Below the pieces are notes generated by a model. It was not told the DNA's origin. It worked only from the letters and a program-made list of their open reading frames with translations, and did not search any database. From NCBI RefSeq assembly GCF_019977195.1, contig NZ_AP024643.1, positions 1,302,001 to 1,366,000 on the forward strand: a DNA stretch of 64,000 nucleotides. The letters are read 5' to 3'. Shown in pieces: positions 14,941 through 22,578 of this stretch. The DNA is from Arthrobacter sp. StoSoilA2 (lineage in GTDB: Bacteria > Actinomycetota > Actinomycetes > Actinomycetales > Micrococcaceae). A program made the translations under genes and the position numbers. Numbering within the stretch: position 1 is the first letter of the stretch; every line of letters starts with the position of its first letter.

Positions 14941-15363
14941 ATGCTGATGCGCACAGACCCGTTCCGCGAATTCGACAGGCTCGCCCAACAGGTTTTTGGC
15001 ACAACAGCAAGGCCTGCCGGCATGCCGATGGATGCTTGGCAGGAGGACGGGCAATTCATTGTTGCCTTCGATCTGCCGGGCGTCACGCCTGATTCGGTGG
15101 AACTGGACGTCGAAAGCAACGTCCTGACGGTTAAGGCAGAACGTAAGTCGCCTGCGGGCGAGAACACCGAGATGATTGCCGCCGAACGCCCGCAAGGCGT
15201 CTTCAGCCGGCAGCTCATTCTGGGTGACACCCTGGACACCGAAGGCATCCAGGCCAGCTACGACGCAGGTGTGCTGACACTCCGCATCCCCGTCGCCGAG
15301 AAGGCAAAGCCGCGGCGTATCGAGATTTCTTCCAACAGCCAACGGCAGGAGATCAACGCCTAA
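14941..15363 (+). CDS. Hsp20/alpha-crystallin small heat shock protein
   Basis: 140 residues. It begins MLMRTDPFREFDRLAQQVFG, an N-terminus typical of actinobacterial 18-kDa antigen-type Hsp20. The alpha-crystallin domain (about 33-125) has FIVAFDLPGVTPDSVELDVE, a GVFSRQLILGDTLD segment and the signature DAGVLTLRIPVAEKAKPR. The role is ATP-independent holding of denatured proteins. GAAGGAG lies 11 bases upstream of the ATG. A near-consensus promoter and a divergent HspR-like gene precede it, and a J-domain gene follows. Confidence 0.93.
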   Translation: MLMRTDPFREFDRLAQQVFGTTARPAGMPMDAWQEDGQFIVAFDLPGVTPDSVELDVESNVLTVKAERKSPAGENTEMIAAERPQGVFSRQLILGDTLDTEGIQASYDAGVLTLRIPVAEKAKPRRIEISSNSQRQEINA

Positions 15364-15371
15364 CCAAAGCT

Positions 15372-15413
15372 GCCCCGCTGGAGCTCCACCCGGGGGTGGC
15401 TGACCAGCGGGGC
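15372..15413 (+). terminator. Hairpin terminator after hsp20
   Basis: GCCCCGCTGG (15372-15381) pairs perfectly with CCAGCGGGGC (15404-15413), with a smaller nested stem (CCACCCGGGGGTGG region) between them. It starts 8 bases after the stop codon. Confidence 0.7.
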
Positions 15414-15527
15414 GTCAGGCCGGGAGCTTCAGACCGACCGCATCGGAACAGATGGGCGCAGGCTTCGCGCCACGCCACAGCACTTGTCGTGCAGATGAAA
15501 CGCGGTCCCCGACGTTGTCTCCCGATT

Positions 15528-15557
15528 GATGGCCCCCGGCCCATGCCGGGGGCCATC
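15528..15557 (+). terminator. Second strong hairpin, between hsp20 and the J-domain gene
   Basis: Two perfectly complementary 13-base arms enclose a 4-base CCAT loop. It ends 32 bases before the GTG of the J-domain gene. It could be a second terminator or a leader structure of that gene. No T tract follows. Confidence 0.55.
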
Positions 15558-15589
15558 GCCAAATCCGCAGCACTTATCCGGAACCAGCA

Positions 15590-16033
15590 GTGAGCACCAA
15601 CCAACCCGACTACTACGCGATCTTGAACGTGGCTCCCGGCGCGACAGCCCGTGAAATCACCCACGCCTACCGCTCTCTGCTCCGCACCCACCACCCTGAT
15701 ACCCGCAAAAAGGCCGACGACGGCGACACCACCAAGGCGGCCGACCTCCAGAAACTGCACGCCATCATGCAGGCGTATGTTGTGCTCTCGGATCCGGCGA
15801 AACGGAGTGCGTACGACCGCAGCCGGAGAACGGGTAGCTCGTCGGCCGGCTCATCAGGGTCCAGCGGTTCCACCGGGAAGCCGGTAAAGGTCCGCGTCCA
15901 CAAGACGCCGGCTACTCCCGCTGCCAGTCAAAAGGATCAGCAGCCTCTCGTGTTCGGCCCCGTCCACTGGGAACCGCTGCCCGGGACGAACCCCGGATAC
16001 CCGTCGCCCAAAGTCCGAAGGAGATACTTATGA
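15590..16033 (+). CDS. J-domain (DnaJ-type) protein
   Basis: 147 residues from a GTG at 15590 with a weak site (GGA). The N-terminal J domain (about 6-72) is clear: DYYAILNVAPGATAREITHAYRSLLRTHHPDTR with the essential HPD motif, then a long helix III ending VLSDPAKRSAYDR. A Ser/Gly-rich linker and a ~50-residue C-terminal segment follow, with no zinc-finger or substrate-binding domain. It is therefore a class III co-chaperone that would stimulate an Hsp70 (DnaK). It overlaps the next gene by ATGA and lies just downstream of hsp20. Confidence 0.88.
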   Translation: MSTNQPDYYAILNVAPGATAREITHAYRSLLRTHHPDTRKKADDGDTTKAADLQKLHAIMQAYVVLSDPAKRSAYDRSRRTGSSSAGSSGSSGSTGKPVKVRVHKTPATPAASQKDQQPLVFGPVHWEPLPGTNPGYPSPKVRRRYL

Positions 16034-16407
16034 GTGCCTGGCGCTCGTACGACAGCCATCTGATGCCCGCGTTCTACGAGCGATTCGAGAATCGTTGGGG
16101 AAAGGGCACGGCGCCGTTCCTGGACCCGGAAGTCCACGAGCAGCCCATGCCGCGCGCTCAATGGATCAATGTTGATACTGGTGCGGCTGTGGCCGTGGTT
16201 CCCATTTGGACGGACGATCCCGAACATCGGTCCTTCGGCGTCTTTTACCTTCCGCCGGCCGGGGATATTTGGATCCTCCGCCCAGGGCCAACTACGTTCA
16301 TCGAACCCGGCAAGGGTGGGAGCAAAGAGCAGGTCTCGTTGCGTAACGACGCCTTCAAGAAGGCAGTCCATCACGCCAAGGAATTCATCTACGGACCGCA
16401 GCCCTAG
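16030..16407 (+). CDS. Hypothetical protein translationally coupled to the J-domain gene
   Basis: 125 residues, no signal peptide or membrane helix, rich in aromatic residues (SAWRSYDSHLMPAFYERFENRW, FGVFYLPPAGDIWILRPG). The ATG overlaps the stop of the J-domain gene by four bases (ATGA), and AAGGAG lies in the right place upstream, so expression as a pair is likely. I do not recognise the family. Because the J protein lacks a substrate-binding domain, this protein might be its client or adaptor; that is inference from context only. Confidence 0.7.
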   Translation: MSAWRSYDSHLMPAFYERFENRWGKGTAPFLDPEVHEQPMPRAQWINVDTGAAVAVVPIWTDDPEHRSFGVFYLPPAGDIWILRPGPTTFIEPGKGGSKEQVSLRNDAFKKAVHHAKEFIYGPQP

Positions 16408-16438
16408 TATTTTTTGCGTTGTCGGCCCAGTCCCCACG

Positions 16439-16690
16439 TCAGGGTTCCCGAAGTACATCCGGAAGCTCGTCGACGTAGACGGTCTGGGGCGGCTCAAAGT
16501 AAATCACCAGCACCTTCTCGCCCACAGGAAAGACGCTCGTCTTGTCGAACGGGTAGGCAAAAAATGCGCTGGTACCGCCATGGAAGGGGAGCATGACTTC
16601 GCCGATGGTGCCCGGCGCGATGGTCCCGGTCACCCTTCCAATTTTGCCGGTGAGGCTCCGATTGACCTCTCTATGCATCTGACGCCGCAT
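16439..16690 (-). CDS. NfeD-like OB-fold protein (short, soluble form)
   Basis: 83 residues from the ATG at 16690 (GAAGG 6 bases upstream); an ATG at 16678 is an alternative. The sequence SLTGKIGRVTGTIAPGTIGEVML, a FPVGEKVLVIYFEP strand and VYVDELP fit the C-terminal OB fold of NfeD proteins. The serine-protease and membrane parts of full NfeD proteins are absent. It overlaps the end of the flotillin-like gene by about 20 bases. NfeD-flotillin gene pairs are a known arrangement in membrane-stress response and lipid microdomain scaffolding. Confidence 0.65.
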   Translation of the reverse strand: MRRQMHREVNRSLTGKIGRVTGTIAPGTIGEVMLPFHGGTSAFFAYPFDKTSVFPVGEKVLVIYFEPPQTVYVDELPDVLREP

Positions 16691-18155
16691 CTGACGCCTT
16701 CGCCGGCGGGGACTTCACGGCCGTGGGCCGGGTGGGCGCCGCAGTCGGTCGGTTGGCTCCGTTCCCCTTCAAGGCCGAAGCCAGGGACGGCAGGAAGCTC
16801 CCAACCTGGGACAGGATTCCACCCACCATGCTGTTCAGCCCGTCGCCGCCGTTGAGCACCGTCAGCTGACCGATGCGCGAGAAAGGCTCTGCCGCGGCGG
16901 AAACGATGGCGGGCATGTTCTCGGCGATTTGCTGGTTGATGACAGCTTCCTGGTTTGTCTCCAACGCTTCACCACGGGCCTTGATGCCTTCTGCCTCAGC
17001 CAACGCCTTGGCCTTGACTGCGGATGCTGCCGCATTTCCTCGGGCCGTCGTCGCAGCGGCCTCGGCTTCACCTGTCACGCGGGTTGCACCTGCCATTGCC
17101 GCCGCAGCTCCAGCATTGGCTTGGGCCTCGAGTTCAACGCGCCGGGCGTTCGCTTGCGCGTCCAGTTCGATGCGCTTCGCGAGGGCCTCGGCGGCACTGA
17201 TATCAGCGGCCTTCTTCGCTTCAGCCTCGGTCCTCTGGGCGTAGGCCTTGGCATCGGCAGGCTTGCGGATCGTTGTCTGCAACTTCTGCTCTTCGCGGTC
17301 GGCCTCGAGCTTTGCGACCTCGGTCTCCTGGACTACCACCTGCTGCCGGGCAGTAGCATCGGCCAACGGTCCGGCCTGGGCAGCGTTGGCCCGGGCCTGT
17401 TCAGCATTCGCCTGCGCAGCGGATTGCTTGATGGCCGACAGGCTTTGGGCATCAGCAATCAGTGCAGCAGCTTCCGCTTCCTTCTCAGCCGCCTCACGGT
17501 TGCGTGTGGCCTCAGCGATCCGGGCCTCCATCTTGACCTGGGCAATGTGCGGCTTGGCCAGGTTCTGGATGTATCCCGTGGGGTCCTGCAGGTCCTTGAT
17601 CTGCAGCGAATCGACCACGAGGCCCAGCTTCTCCATCTCCACGCCACTGGCACTGCGGACGAGTGAGGCGAGCTTGTCGCGCTCGCGGATGATTTCCTCA
17701 ACGGTCATGCTGCCGATGATCGAGCGGAGATGCCCTTCAAACACGTTGTAGACCTGGCTCTCCATCTTCGGCTGCTGCCCCAGGAATCTTCGCGCAGCGT
17801 TCGCGATGAACGGGGGAGCGTCGCCAATCTTGTAGATCACCACGCCGTCCACAATCACCTGGATGCCCTGGGACGTGACACAGGAAACCTTGAGTTCCGT
17901 CTCATTCAGCGTCAGCGCGAGGGTGCGGACCGTTTGCAGCCCCGGAACCACCAAAGCGCCCTTGCCCGTGACGATCTTGAAATCCATGCCGTCCGTATTT
18001 TCGAGCGTGCCACGGGTCAACCCGGAGATGATCAGGGCCTCGTTCGGTTCCGCCACCTTCCACATCGCCTTGGTTGCCAGCCACACAAAGCCGATGACAA
18101 CAACCACGCCAAGAATGCCGGCGATCAAGGGGAAAAATGCCGAGAGGTCGTTCAT
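16671..18155 (-). CDS. Flotillin/SPFH-domain membrane scaffold protein
   Basis: 494 residues. An N-terminal membrane helix (FPLIAGILGVVVVIGFVWLATKAMW) is followed by the SPFH domain (about 30-200): VAEPNEALIISG, VPGLQTVRTLALTLNETELKV, SQGIQVIVDGVVIYKIG and FEGHLRSIIGSMTVEEII. Residues about 215-420 are an Ala/Glu/Lys-rich coiled coil, as in flotillin and YqiK. The tail is Pro/Ala-rich. Flotillins assemble scaffolds in functional membrane microdomains. The downstream overlapping NfeD-like gene supports this assignment. Confidence 0.9.
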   Translation of the reverse strand: MNDLSAFFPLIAGILGVVVVIGFVWLATKAMWKVAEPNEALIISGLTRGTLENTDGMDFKIVTGKGALVVPGLQTVRTLALTLNETELKVSCVTSQGIQVIVDGVVIYKIGDAPPFIANAARRFLGQQPKMESQVYNVFEGHLRSIIGSMTVEEIIRERDKLASLVRSASGVEMEKLGLVVDSLQIKDLQDPTGYIQNLAKPHIAQVKMEARIAEATRNREAAEKEAEAAALIADAQSLSAIKQSAAQANAEQARANAAQAGPLADATARQQVVVQETEVAKLEADREEQKLQTTIRKPADAKAYAQRTEAEAKKAADISAAEALAKRIELDAQANARRVELEAQANAGAAAAMAGATRVTGEAEAAATTARGNAAASAVKAKALAEAEGIKARGEALETNQEAVINQQIAENMPAIVSAAAEPFSRIGQLTVLNGGDGLNSMVGGILSQVGSFLPSLASALKGNGANRPTAAPTRPTAVKSPPAKASDAASDA

Positions 18156-18467
18156 TGACCTTGTCCCTTCAGACGATGTGAACCGGCCTCATCCGTTGAC
18201 CCCCATAGGCCATGTGCCTGTTCGTGTACACAGTCTCGTTGGGCTGCAGCAGGGAAGTCCAGCACTTTTGTGCGTCATTTGTGCCACGACGCCCAGCCAG
18301 GCCGGAGCCTCGCCCCGCAACCCGGCAACCCGCCGTCGAGCCTTAACAAAGAAGGCTGGTGCAACCTTTGGAGAGAATCCGTAGGTGGCTGCACCAGCTG
18401 CTAGTACGACTTTCTGTTTATTAGTTGTGACACCTGTTCATTGGCCGCTCCTAGTTCCCGGCTTCTA
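18156..18467. other. Intergenic region upstream of the flotillin gene
   Basis: No gene is seen. GCTGGTGCA (18355-18363) is matched by its exact reverse complement TGCACCAGC (18390-18398) across a 26-base loop. A weak hairpin (CCCGG/CCGGG, 18457-18478) lies at the end of the upstream DUF4383 gene. The region should contain the promoter of the flotillin-nfeD pair, but no clear -10/-35 was found. Confidence 0.4.
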
Positions 18468-18938
18468 TTATTTCCGGGCCTTTTTATCGTCTGTGAAGTA
18501 CTGGGCGAACATCCAACCAGCGGCGATCATCAGGATGCCCAGCACCATATGAGACCAGTTGTCCACAGAATTCAGCGACAGGAAGTTGGCTGCGGAATCG
18601 ACTCCGACGCTCAGCCCATAGATGCTCAGCACGATGTACAGGGCGCCAAAGCCCATCAGGAAGTTCCGCGCGCCGTGTGCTGTGCGGGACATGGCCCAAC
18701 CCGTCGCGCCGATGGCCAGCTGTACGAGGTTGAGCAGCACGGATACCTGGAACACGCCAAAGAGCATCGCATGCGAGTCCGGGCCGAAGAATTGCAGCTC
18801 CGGGTACTGCATGGTGATGCCTGGAATGAAGCCCAGGATGCCCACCAGCCCAACGATGACACCCACACCCAGACCTACCACCTGGATGTCTTGCCGTCCG
18901 AAATGGACACCGCGTGCATGTGAAGCAGACGTACTCAT
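18468..18938 (-). CDS. DUF4383 family membrane protein
   Basis: 156 residues with four membrane helices: VVGLGVGVIVGLVGILGFIPG, LFGVFQVSVLLNLVQLAIGATGWAM, FLMGFGALYIVLSIYGLSVG and HMVLGILMIAAGWMFAQYF. The features GPDSHAMLFGVFQVSVLLNLVH-type loop and an Asn-rich turn before helix 4 are those of DUF4383 proteins. The family is found in many actinobacteria and its role is unknown. It is the only gene of its transcription unit apart from the flotillin pair 300 bases downstream. Confidence 0.82.
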   Translation of the reverse strand: MSTSASHARGVHFGRQDIQVVGLGVGVIVGLVGILGFIPGITMQYPELQFFGPDSHAMLFGVFQVSVLLNLVQLAIGATGWAMSRTAHGARNFLMGFGALYIVLSIYGLSVGVDSAANFLSLNSVDNWSHMVLGILMIAAGWMFAQYFTDDKKARK

Positions 18939-19066
18939 GTCGTCCTCCAGTCACCTTTGCGAACATCTCCCATTTTACGGCCGGTTCATGCAAAAAGCGC
19001 TGGAATTGGCGGTATTACAGGGCGCCTGCCGGGGGAGCGCTGCCTACCGTGGCACGATAGGACACG

Positions 19067-20398
19067 ATGAAACTGCGCGCTGATCAGACCGGAAACCGTG
19101 GCCTCCCGATGCCCCTTTGGCTACAGGGCGGTTTGGAAGCGGCACAGGCAGCCTTCATTTCGGCCATCGTTGTTGTGCTTCCCCTGGTGGGAGTGTGGGC
19201 CACCGACGGATTCCAGAACCGGAACGTGGACTTCCTGGCGCGCCTGGCCGGGCAGGCCTGGCTGCTGATCCATGGTGTTCCGCTGACCTTGGCACAGGTC
19301 AACGTGGGCACAGCCGGCCAGCCTGGAACTGGTCTTCTTTCGCTGATTCCCTTGGGCCTGACGCTCATTCCGTTCCTGCTTGCATGGCGGGCGGGACGAC
19401 GACTTGCCCGCGCGTCCTACACGGACCAGCTGTGGCAGGCGTTCCTCGGTGCCTGCCTTGTTTACGCCGCGTTCGGGACAGCGACAGGATTCGTGTGCCG
19501 CACCCCCGAGGTGGTCATCAACCTGTGGTTCGCCATGACCATTCCGCTGATCTCCTTCGCATTGGGCCTGGTGGTCGGCGCCCGGCGTGAGGCAGGCTCC
19601 TGGAGCAGGCTCATCGGTGTGGACGCCGTCGCCTGGATCGCCAAGACCAGCCAACACTCACGGTGGGCGGGCTCCTACGTCGGCTCAGCGCTGAAGGCCG
19701 GATTCGTTGCGACCATGGCCGCCGTGTGCCTGGCCGCGGTCCTGTTGGCCGTGGACATCGTGTGGCACTGGACGGACATCATCGCTGTTTACGAAGGCCT
19801 CCAAGCCGGCGCTCTGGGCGGGGCCGTCCTCACGATCGCGCAACTCGGCTTCCTTCCCAACCTCGTAGTCTTCGCTTTGGCCTGGTCCTCCGGGGCTGGC
19901 TTCTCGCTCGGTGTCGGCTCGCACGCCGGGCCGCTGGGCACCGCCGTCGGACCCCTGCCTGCCGTCCCCGTTTTCGGCGGGCTTCCCGCCGGACAACTCG
20001 ACGCCGGAGCCATGGCTCTCGCACTCCCCGTCGTTGCGGGGATCATGGCCGGCTGGTGGTTCCTCCGCGAAGGCGAAAACCACTTCGACGAATGGCTCTC
20101 CATCAAAATTAAGGCCCGCTGGTTCACCGCGGCGGCGTCCACACTGTTCCTGGGGGCGTTCGTTGGAGCTGTCGCCGGTGTCCTGAGCGGTGCGCTCGCA
20201 TGGGTCGCCCGTGGTTCAGCAGGTATCGGCCGGCTCACGGAAATCGGACCCCACCCCTTGTGGACGGCAGTCTGGCTGGCCGCCGAAGTGGGCATCGGCG
20301 TCGTGATCGGTTACGCAGTGGGGCCTTGGCTGGAACGCCGCCAGAAGCTGCGCGAGGCGAACCTGGACGAAGTAGCGTTCGACGACGAACACGCCTGA
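19067..20398 (+). CDS. perM: DUF6350 / PerM-like cell division membrane protein
   Basis: 443 residues with about nine to ten membrane helices spread over the whole length (e.g. AAFISAIVVVLPLVGVWAT, LIPLGLTLIPFLLAWRAGR, LVVFALAWSSGAGFSLG, AGIMAGWWFLREGEN). The GLLSLIPLGLTLIPFLLAWRAGRRLAR block, shown here as a landmark of the family, and the GxGFSLGVGSHAGPLG segment match DUF6350 proteins. In Mycobacterium tuberculosis the homologue PerM (Rv0955) is needed for division under stress and lies directly before purN-purH. Here too purN follows, separated by one small opposite gene. The assignment rests on topology, motifs and synteny. Confidence 0.82.
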   Translation: MKLRADQTGNRGLPMPLWLQGGLEAAQAAFISAIVVVLPLVGVWATDGFQNRNVDFLARLAGQAWLLIHGVPLTLAQVNVGTAGQPGTGLLSLIPLGLTLIPFLLAWRAGRRLARASYTDQLWQAFLGACLVYAAFGTATGFVCRTPEVVINLWFAMTIPLISFALGLVVGARREAGSWSRLIGVDAVAWIAKTSQHSRWAGSYVGSALKAGFVATMAAVCLAAVLLAVDIVWHWTDIIAVYEGLQAGALGGAVLTIAQLGFLPNLVVFALAWSSGAGFSLGVGSHAGPLGTAVGPLPAVPVFGGLPAGQLDAGAMALALPVVAGIMAGWWFLREGENHFDEWLSIKIKARWFTAAASTLFLGAFVGAVAGVLSGALAWVARGSAGIGRLTEIGPHPLWTAVWLAAEVGIGVVIGYAVGPWLERRQKLREANLDEVAFDDEHA

Positions 20399-20430
20399 GG
20401 TTGCCGGCTGGGCTTTTGGTTGGGCTCGCT

Positions 20431-20853
20431 TTAGCGGACCGGGCCCGGCATCGAGTCCTCAAGCTGCGTGAGGCACTGTGTCTTGGCGGATTCGGTCAGC
20501 GCCGAGCGAGCGCAATCCTGATAAGTGGTGACTTGTTTGAAGAAGAGCACAGACGTCAGAATCAGCAGGCACATGATCGCCGAGACCACGAGTCCCGAGA
20601 TGGTGCCGAACAACACCAGCCGAGGGTGCTTGTACTTCACCGTCCGGACCAGGACCACAATCCCGAGCACCAAACCGGCGATCGTCAGGATGGCGCTCAA
20701 CCACACGTAGTTCACGTTCAGGGAGAACACGAAAAACGATCCCAAAGCCGACAAAAGGAAAGCGCGGAACAGGATCTGTGTCACGCCGAAAGCGGACTTT
20801 TCCGCGGCGGTGCGGGGTTGCTGGCTCGGCTTGGGACCGACGTCGGGATTCAT
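20431..20853 (-). CDS. Small membrane protein, function unknown
   Basis: 140 residues from the ATG at 20853; an alternative at 20880 would add nine residues. Three membrane helices are visible: ILFRAFLLSALGSFFVFSL, VWLSAILTIAGLVLGIVVLV and RLVLFGTISGLVVSAIMCLLILTS. A C-terminal soluble end has two cysteines (DCARSAL, QCLTQLED). It is inserted between perM and purN, divergent from purN with only 38 bases between starts, so their promoters must overlap. I do not recognise a specific family; DUF4190-like proteins have a similar layout. Confidence 0.72.
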   Translation of the reverse strand: MNPDVGPKPSQQPRTAAEKSAFGVTQILFRAFLLSALGSFFVFSLNVNYVWLSAILTIAGLVLGIVVLVRTVKYKHPRLVLFGTISGLVVSAIMCLLILTSVLFFKQVTTYQDCARSALTESAKTQCLTQLEDSMPGPVR

Positions 20854-20891
20854 GTTTTCCAGCCTACGCGAGCCGCCCATAAGCTAGTGCA

Positions 20892-21461
20892 ATGCGCATT
20901 GTTGTCCTCGTGTCCGGTACTGGTTCCAATCTTCAGGCTGTCATCGACGCCGTGAAGTCGGGTGAACTGGATGTTGAGATCGCCGCTGTGGGCGCTGACC
21001 GCCCCGATACTTACGGCGTGGAGCGCTCGGACGAGGCGGGCATTGAGACCTTCGTGGTGAACTTCAACTCGTTCGAAACCCGCGCCGAATGGGACGCCGC
21101 CCTCCGCGACAAGGTCCTTTCCTATAACCCGGACGTGGTGGTGTCTTCAGGATTCATGCGGATCGTGAGCGCCGACTTCATCGAAGCCTTCAACGGCAAG
21201 TACGTCAACACACACCCGGCGCTGCTGCCGTCCTTCCCCGGTGCCCACGGTGTCCGCGACGCCATGGCTTACGGCGTGAAGGTCACGGGTTGCACGGTTC
21301 ACTGGGCCGACGCCGGCGTGGACACGGGGCCCATCATTGCCCAGGAGGCAGTATCCGTGCTGCCGAATGACACCGAGGAAACCCTGCACGAGCGCATCAA
21401 GGTAGTGGAGCGCCGCCTGCTGGTCCAGACGCTGGCCGACCTCGCCGCTTCTCCCAACTAG
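20892..21461 (+). CDS. purN: Phosphoribosylglycinamide formyltransferase (GART)
   Basis: 189 residues, the usual PurN size. It transfers a formyl group from 10-formyl-THF to GAR in purine synthesis. The N-terminal Rossmann-like strand is IVVLVSGTGSNLQAVIDA, with the phosphate-binding GTGSN. The catalytic Asn-His-Asp set is visible in YVNTHPALLPSFPGAHG (Asn, His) and HWADAGVDTGPIIAQ (Asp). The last codons CCC-AAC-TAG are the first bases of the intergenic palindromic element at 21453. The purH partner lies at 26041, unusually far away. Confidence 0.96.
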   Translation: MRIVVLVSGTGSNLQAVIDAVKSGELDVEIAAVGADRPDTYGVERSDEAGIETFVVNFNSFETRAEWDAALRDKVLSYNPDVVVSSGFMRIVSADFIEAFNGKYVNTHPALLPSFPGAHGVRDAMAYGVKVTGCTVHWADAGVDTGPIIAQEAVSVLPNDTEETLHERIKVVERRLLVQTLADLAASPN

Positions 21462-21513
21462 GTCGCATTTAAGCGCGTTTTGCGCCCTCAAAACGCGCAG
21501 TGCTGCTACTTAG
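21453..21513. repeat. Dispersed palindromic element, copy A
   Basis: The core GCGCGTTTTG (21473-21482) and CAAAACGCGC (21489-21498) is a perfect 10-bp hairpin with a 6-base loop. It is flanked by CCCAACTAGGTCGCA on the left, which contains the purN stop, and TGCTGCTACTTAG on the right. The same flanks and a similar core recur at 22509, 32573 and 54642. It can act as a terminator for purN. Confidence 0.8.
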
Positions 21514-21581
21514 ATTCCGGTTGACGTCCTCTGCCTGTGGATAACGCCGCACGCCCATAGGGAAGTTTGTCAGCATGGGGC

Positions 21582-22517
21582 ATGAAGACTCCGCGACCCC
21601 TTCCTGAATCACTCGCTTCGCTGCCTTTCACCTGGCAGGAAGCCGTTGCAGCGGGAGTATCCCGACGGCGGCTGAGTCACCGAAGCCTGGTCTCACCGAG
21701 CCGGGCGATTCGGATACCTCAGTCGGATGCTCCGCTCGCCCTTGCTGAAACCGTTCGTCCGGTGACCCTTGTTACTCCGTTCTCAGCCGCGTCCCACGCG
21801 ACTGCCTTCCTGTTGTGGGGGTTTCCGGCGTTCTTGCCAGGCAGCAATGACCCAAGAATCCACATCGCACGCCCTCACACCATGGCAATTCCTCGTCGCC
21901 GAGGCGTCATTGGCCACCGGGGCCAGTTCTTTGAAGACGAAATCACCACGCTCAACGGCCTGTACATCACGAGCAGAGCCCGAACATGGTTGGACTGCGC
22001 GCGGAAAATGGACATCGACGAGATCACTGTGGTGGCGGATCACTTGCTGCGCATACCGAGGCCGGAATTCGAGGGCCGCAGCGCGCCTTACTGCACGGTG
22101 GATGACCTGGAAGAAATGTTGGATCGCCACTGGGGAACACCGGGGATCCGCAAAGCCCGTCTTGCTTTGGAACAGGCGTGCGTCGGCGCCGACTCGGCCC
22201 CCGAAACGCGGCTTCGGCTGGCACTGGACCGGGCGGGGCTACCGACTGCGGAAGTCAACGTGCCCACGGAGTTGGGTCCCGGCGTCGTGCGTCAATCGGA
22301 TGTAACTTATCGCGAGTGGCGGGTGGCGGTCGAATACGACGGGGAGGGCCATTCGGACGCCGAGCAGATCGTGCGGGATATTGCCCGCGAGGAGGAGTTC
22401 AGCCGGGCAGGGTGGATCCTGGTCCGGATCTCCAAGCGTCACATGACCACCGGCGCGAGGTCCGCGGTGGCCAAGGTGAGGCGGGCGCTCGAGCAACGCG
22501 GTTGGTCACCCAAGTAA
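21582..22517 (+). CDS. DUF559-type protein with AbiEi-like N-terminus
   Basis: 311 residues from the ATG at 21582; a TTG at 21567 would add five. The N-terminal half has a winged-helix-like start (SLPFTWQEAVAAGVSRRRL..LVSPSRAIRIP) as in type IV toxin-antitoxin AbiEi-like proteins. The C-terminal ~110 residues look like a PD-(D/E)XK or Vsr-type DUF559 domain: SAPETRLRLALDRAGLP, SDVTYREWRVAVEYDGEGH, then ISKRHM. The fold suggests nuclease ancestry. Proteins of this layout are abundant in Arthrobacter and their function is unproven. The gene is bracketed by two palindromic elements and lies between purN and purH. Confidence 0.75.
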   Translation: MKTPRPLPESLASLPFTWQEAVAAGVSRRRLSHRSLVSPSRAIRIPQSDAPLALAETVRPVTLVTPFSAASHATAFLLWGFPAFLPGSNDPRIHIARPHTMAIPRRRGVIGHRGQFFEDEITTLNGLYITSRARTWLDCARKMDIDEITVVADHLLRIPRPEFEGRSAPYCTVDDLEEMLDRHWGTPGIRKARLALEQACVGADSAPETRLRLALDRAGLPTAEVNVPTELGPGVVRQSDVTYREWRVAVEYDGEGHSDAEQIVRDIAREEEFSRAGWILVRISKRHMTTGARSAVAKVRRALEQRGWSPK

Positions 22518-22575
22518 GTCGCAGTTGTGCGCGTTTAGCGGTCTCTAAACGCGCTTAAGTGCGACCTAGTTGGGG
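22509..22575. repeat. Dispersed palindromic element, copy B
   Basis: An inner stem GCGCGTTTA/TAAACGCGC (22529-22537, 22546-22554) and an outer stem GTCGCA/TGCGAC (22518-22523, 22560-22565) are both perfect. The left end CCCAAGTAA supplies the last codons and stop of the DUF559 gene; the right end CCTAGTTGGGG abuts the stop of the convergent MFS gene. It probably terminates both. Confidence 0.82.
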
Positions 22576-22578
22576 AAG

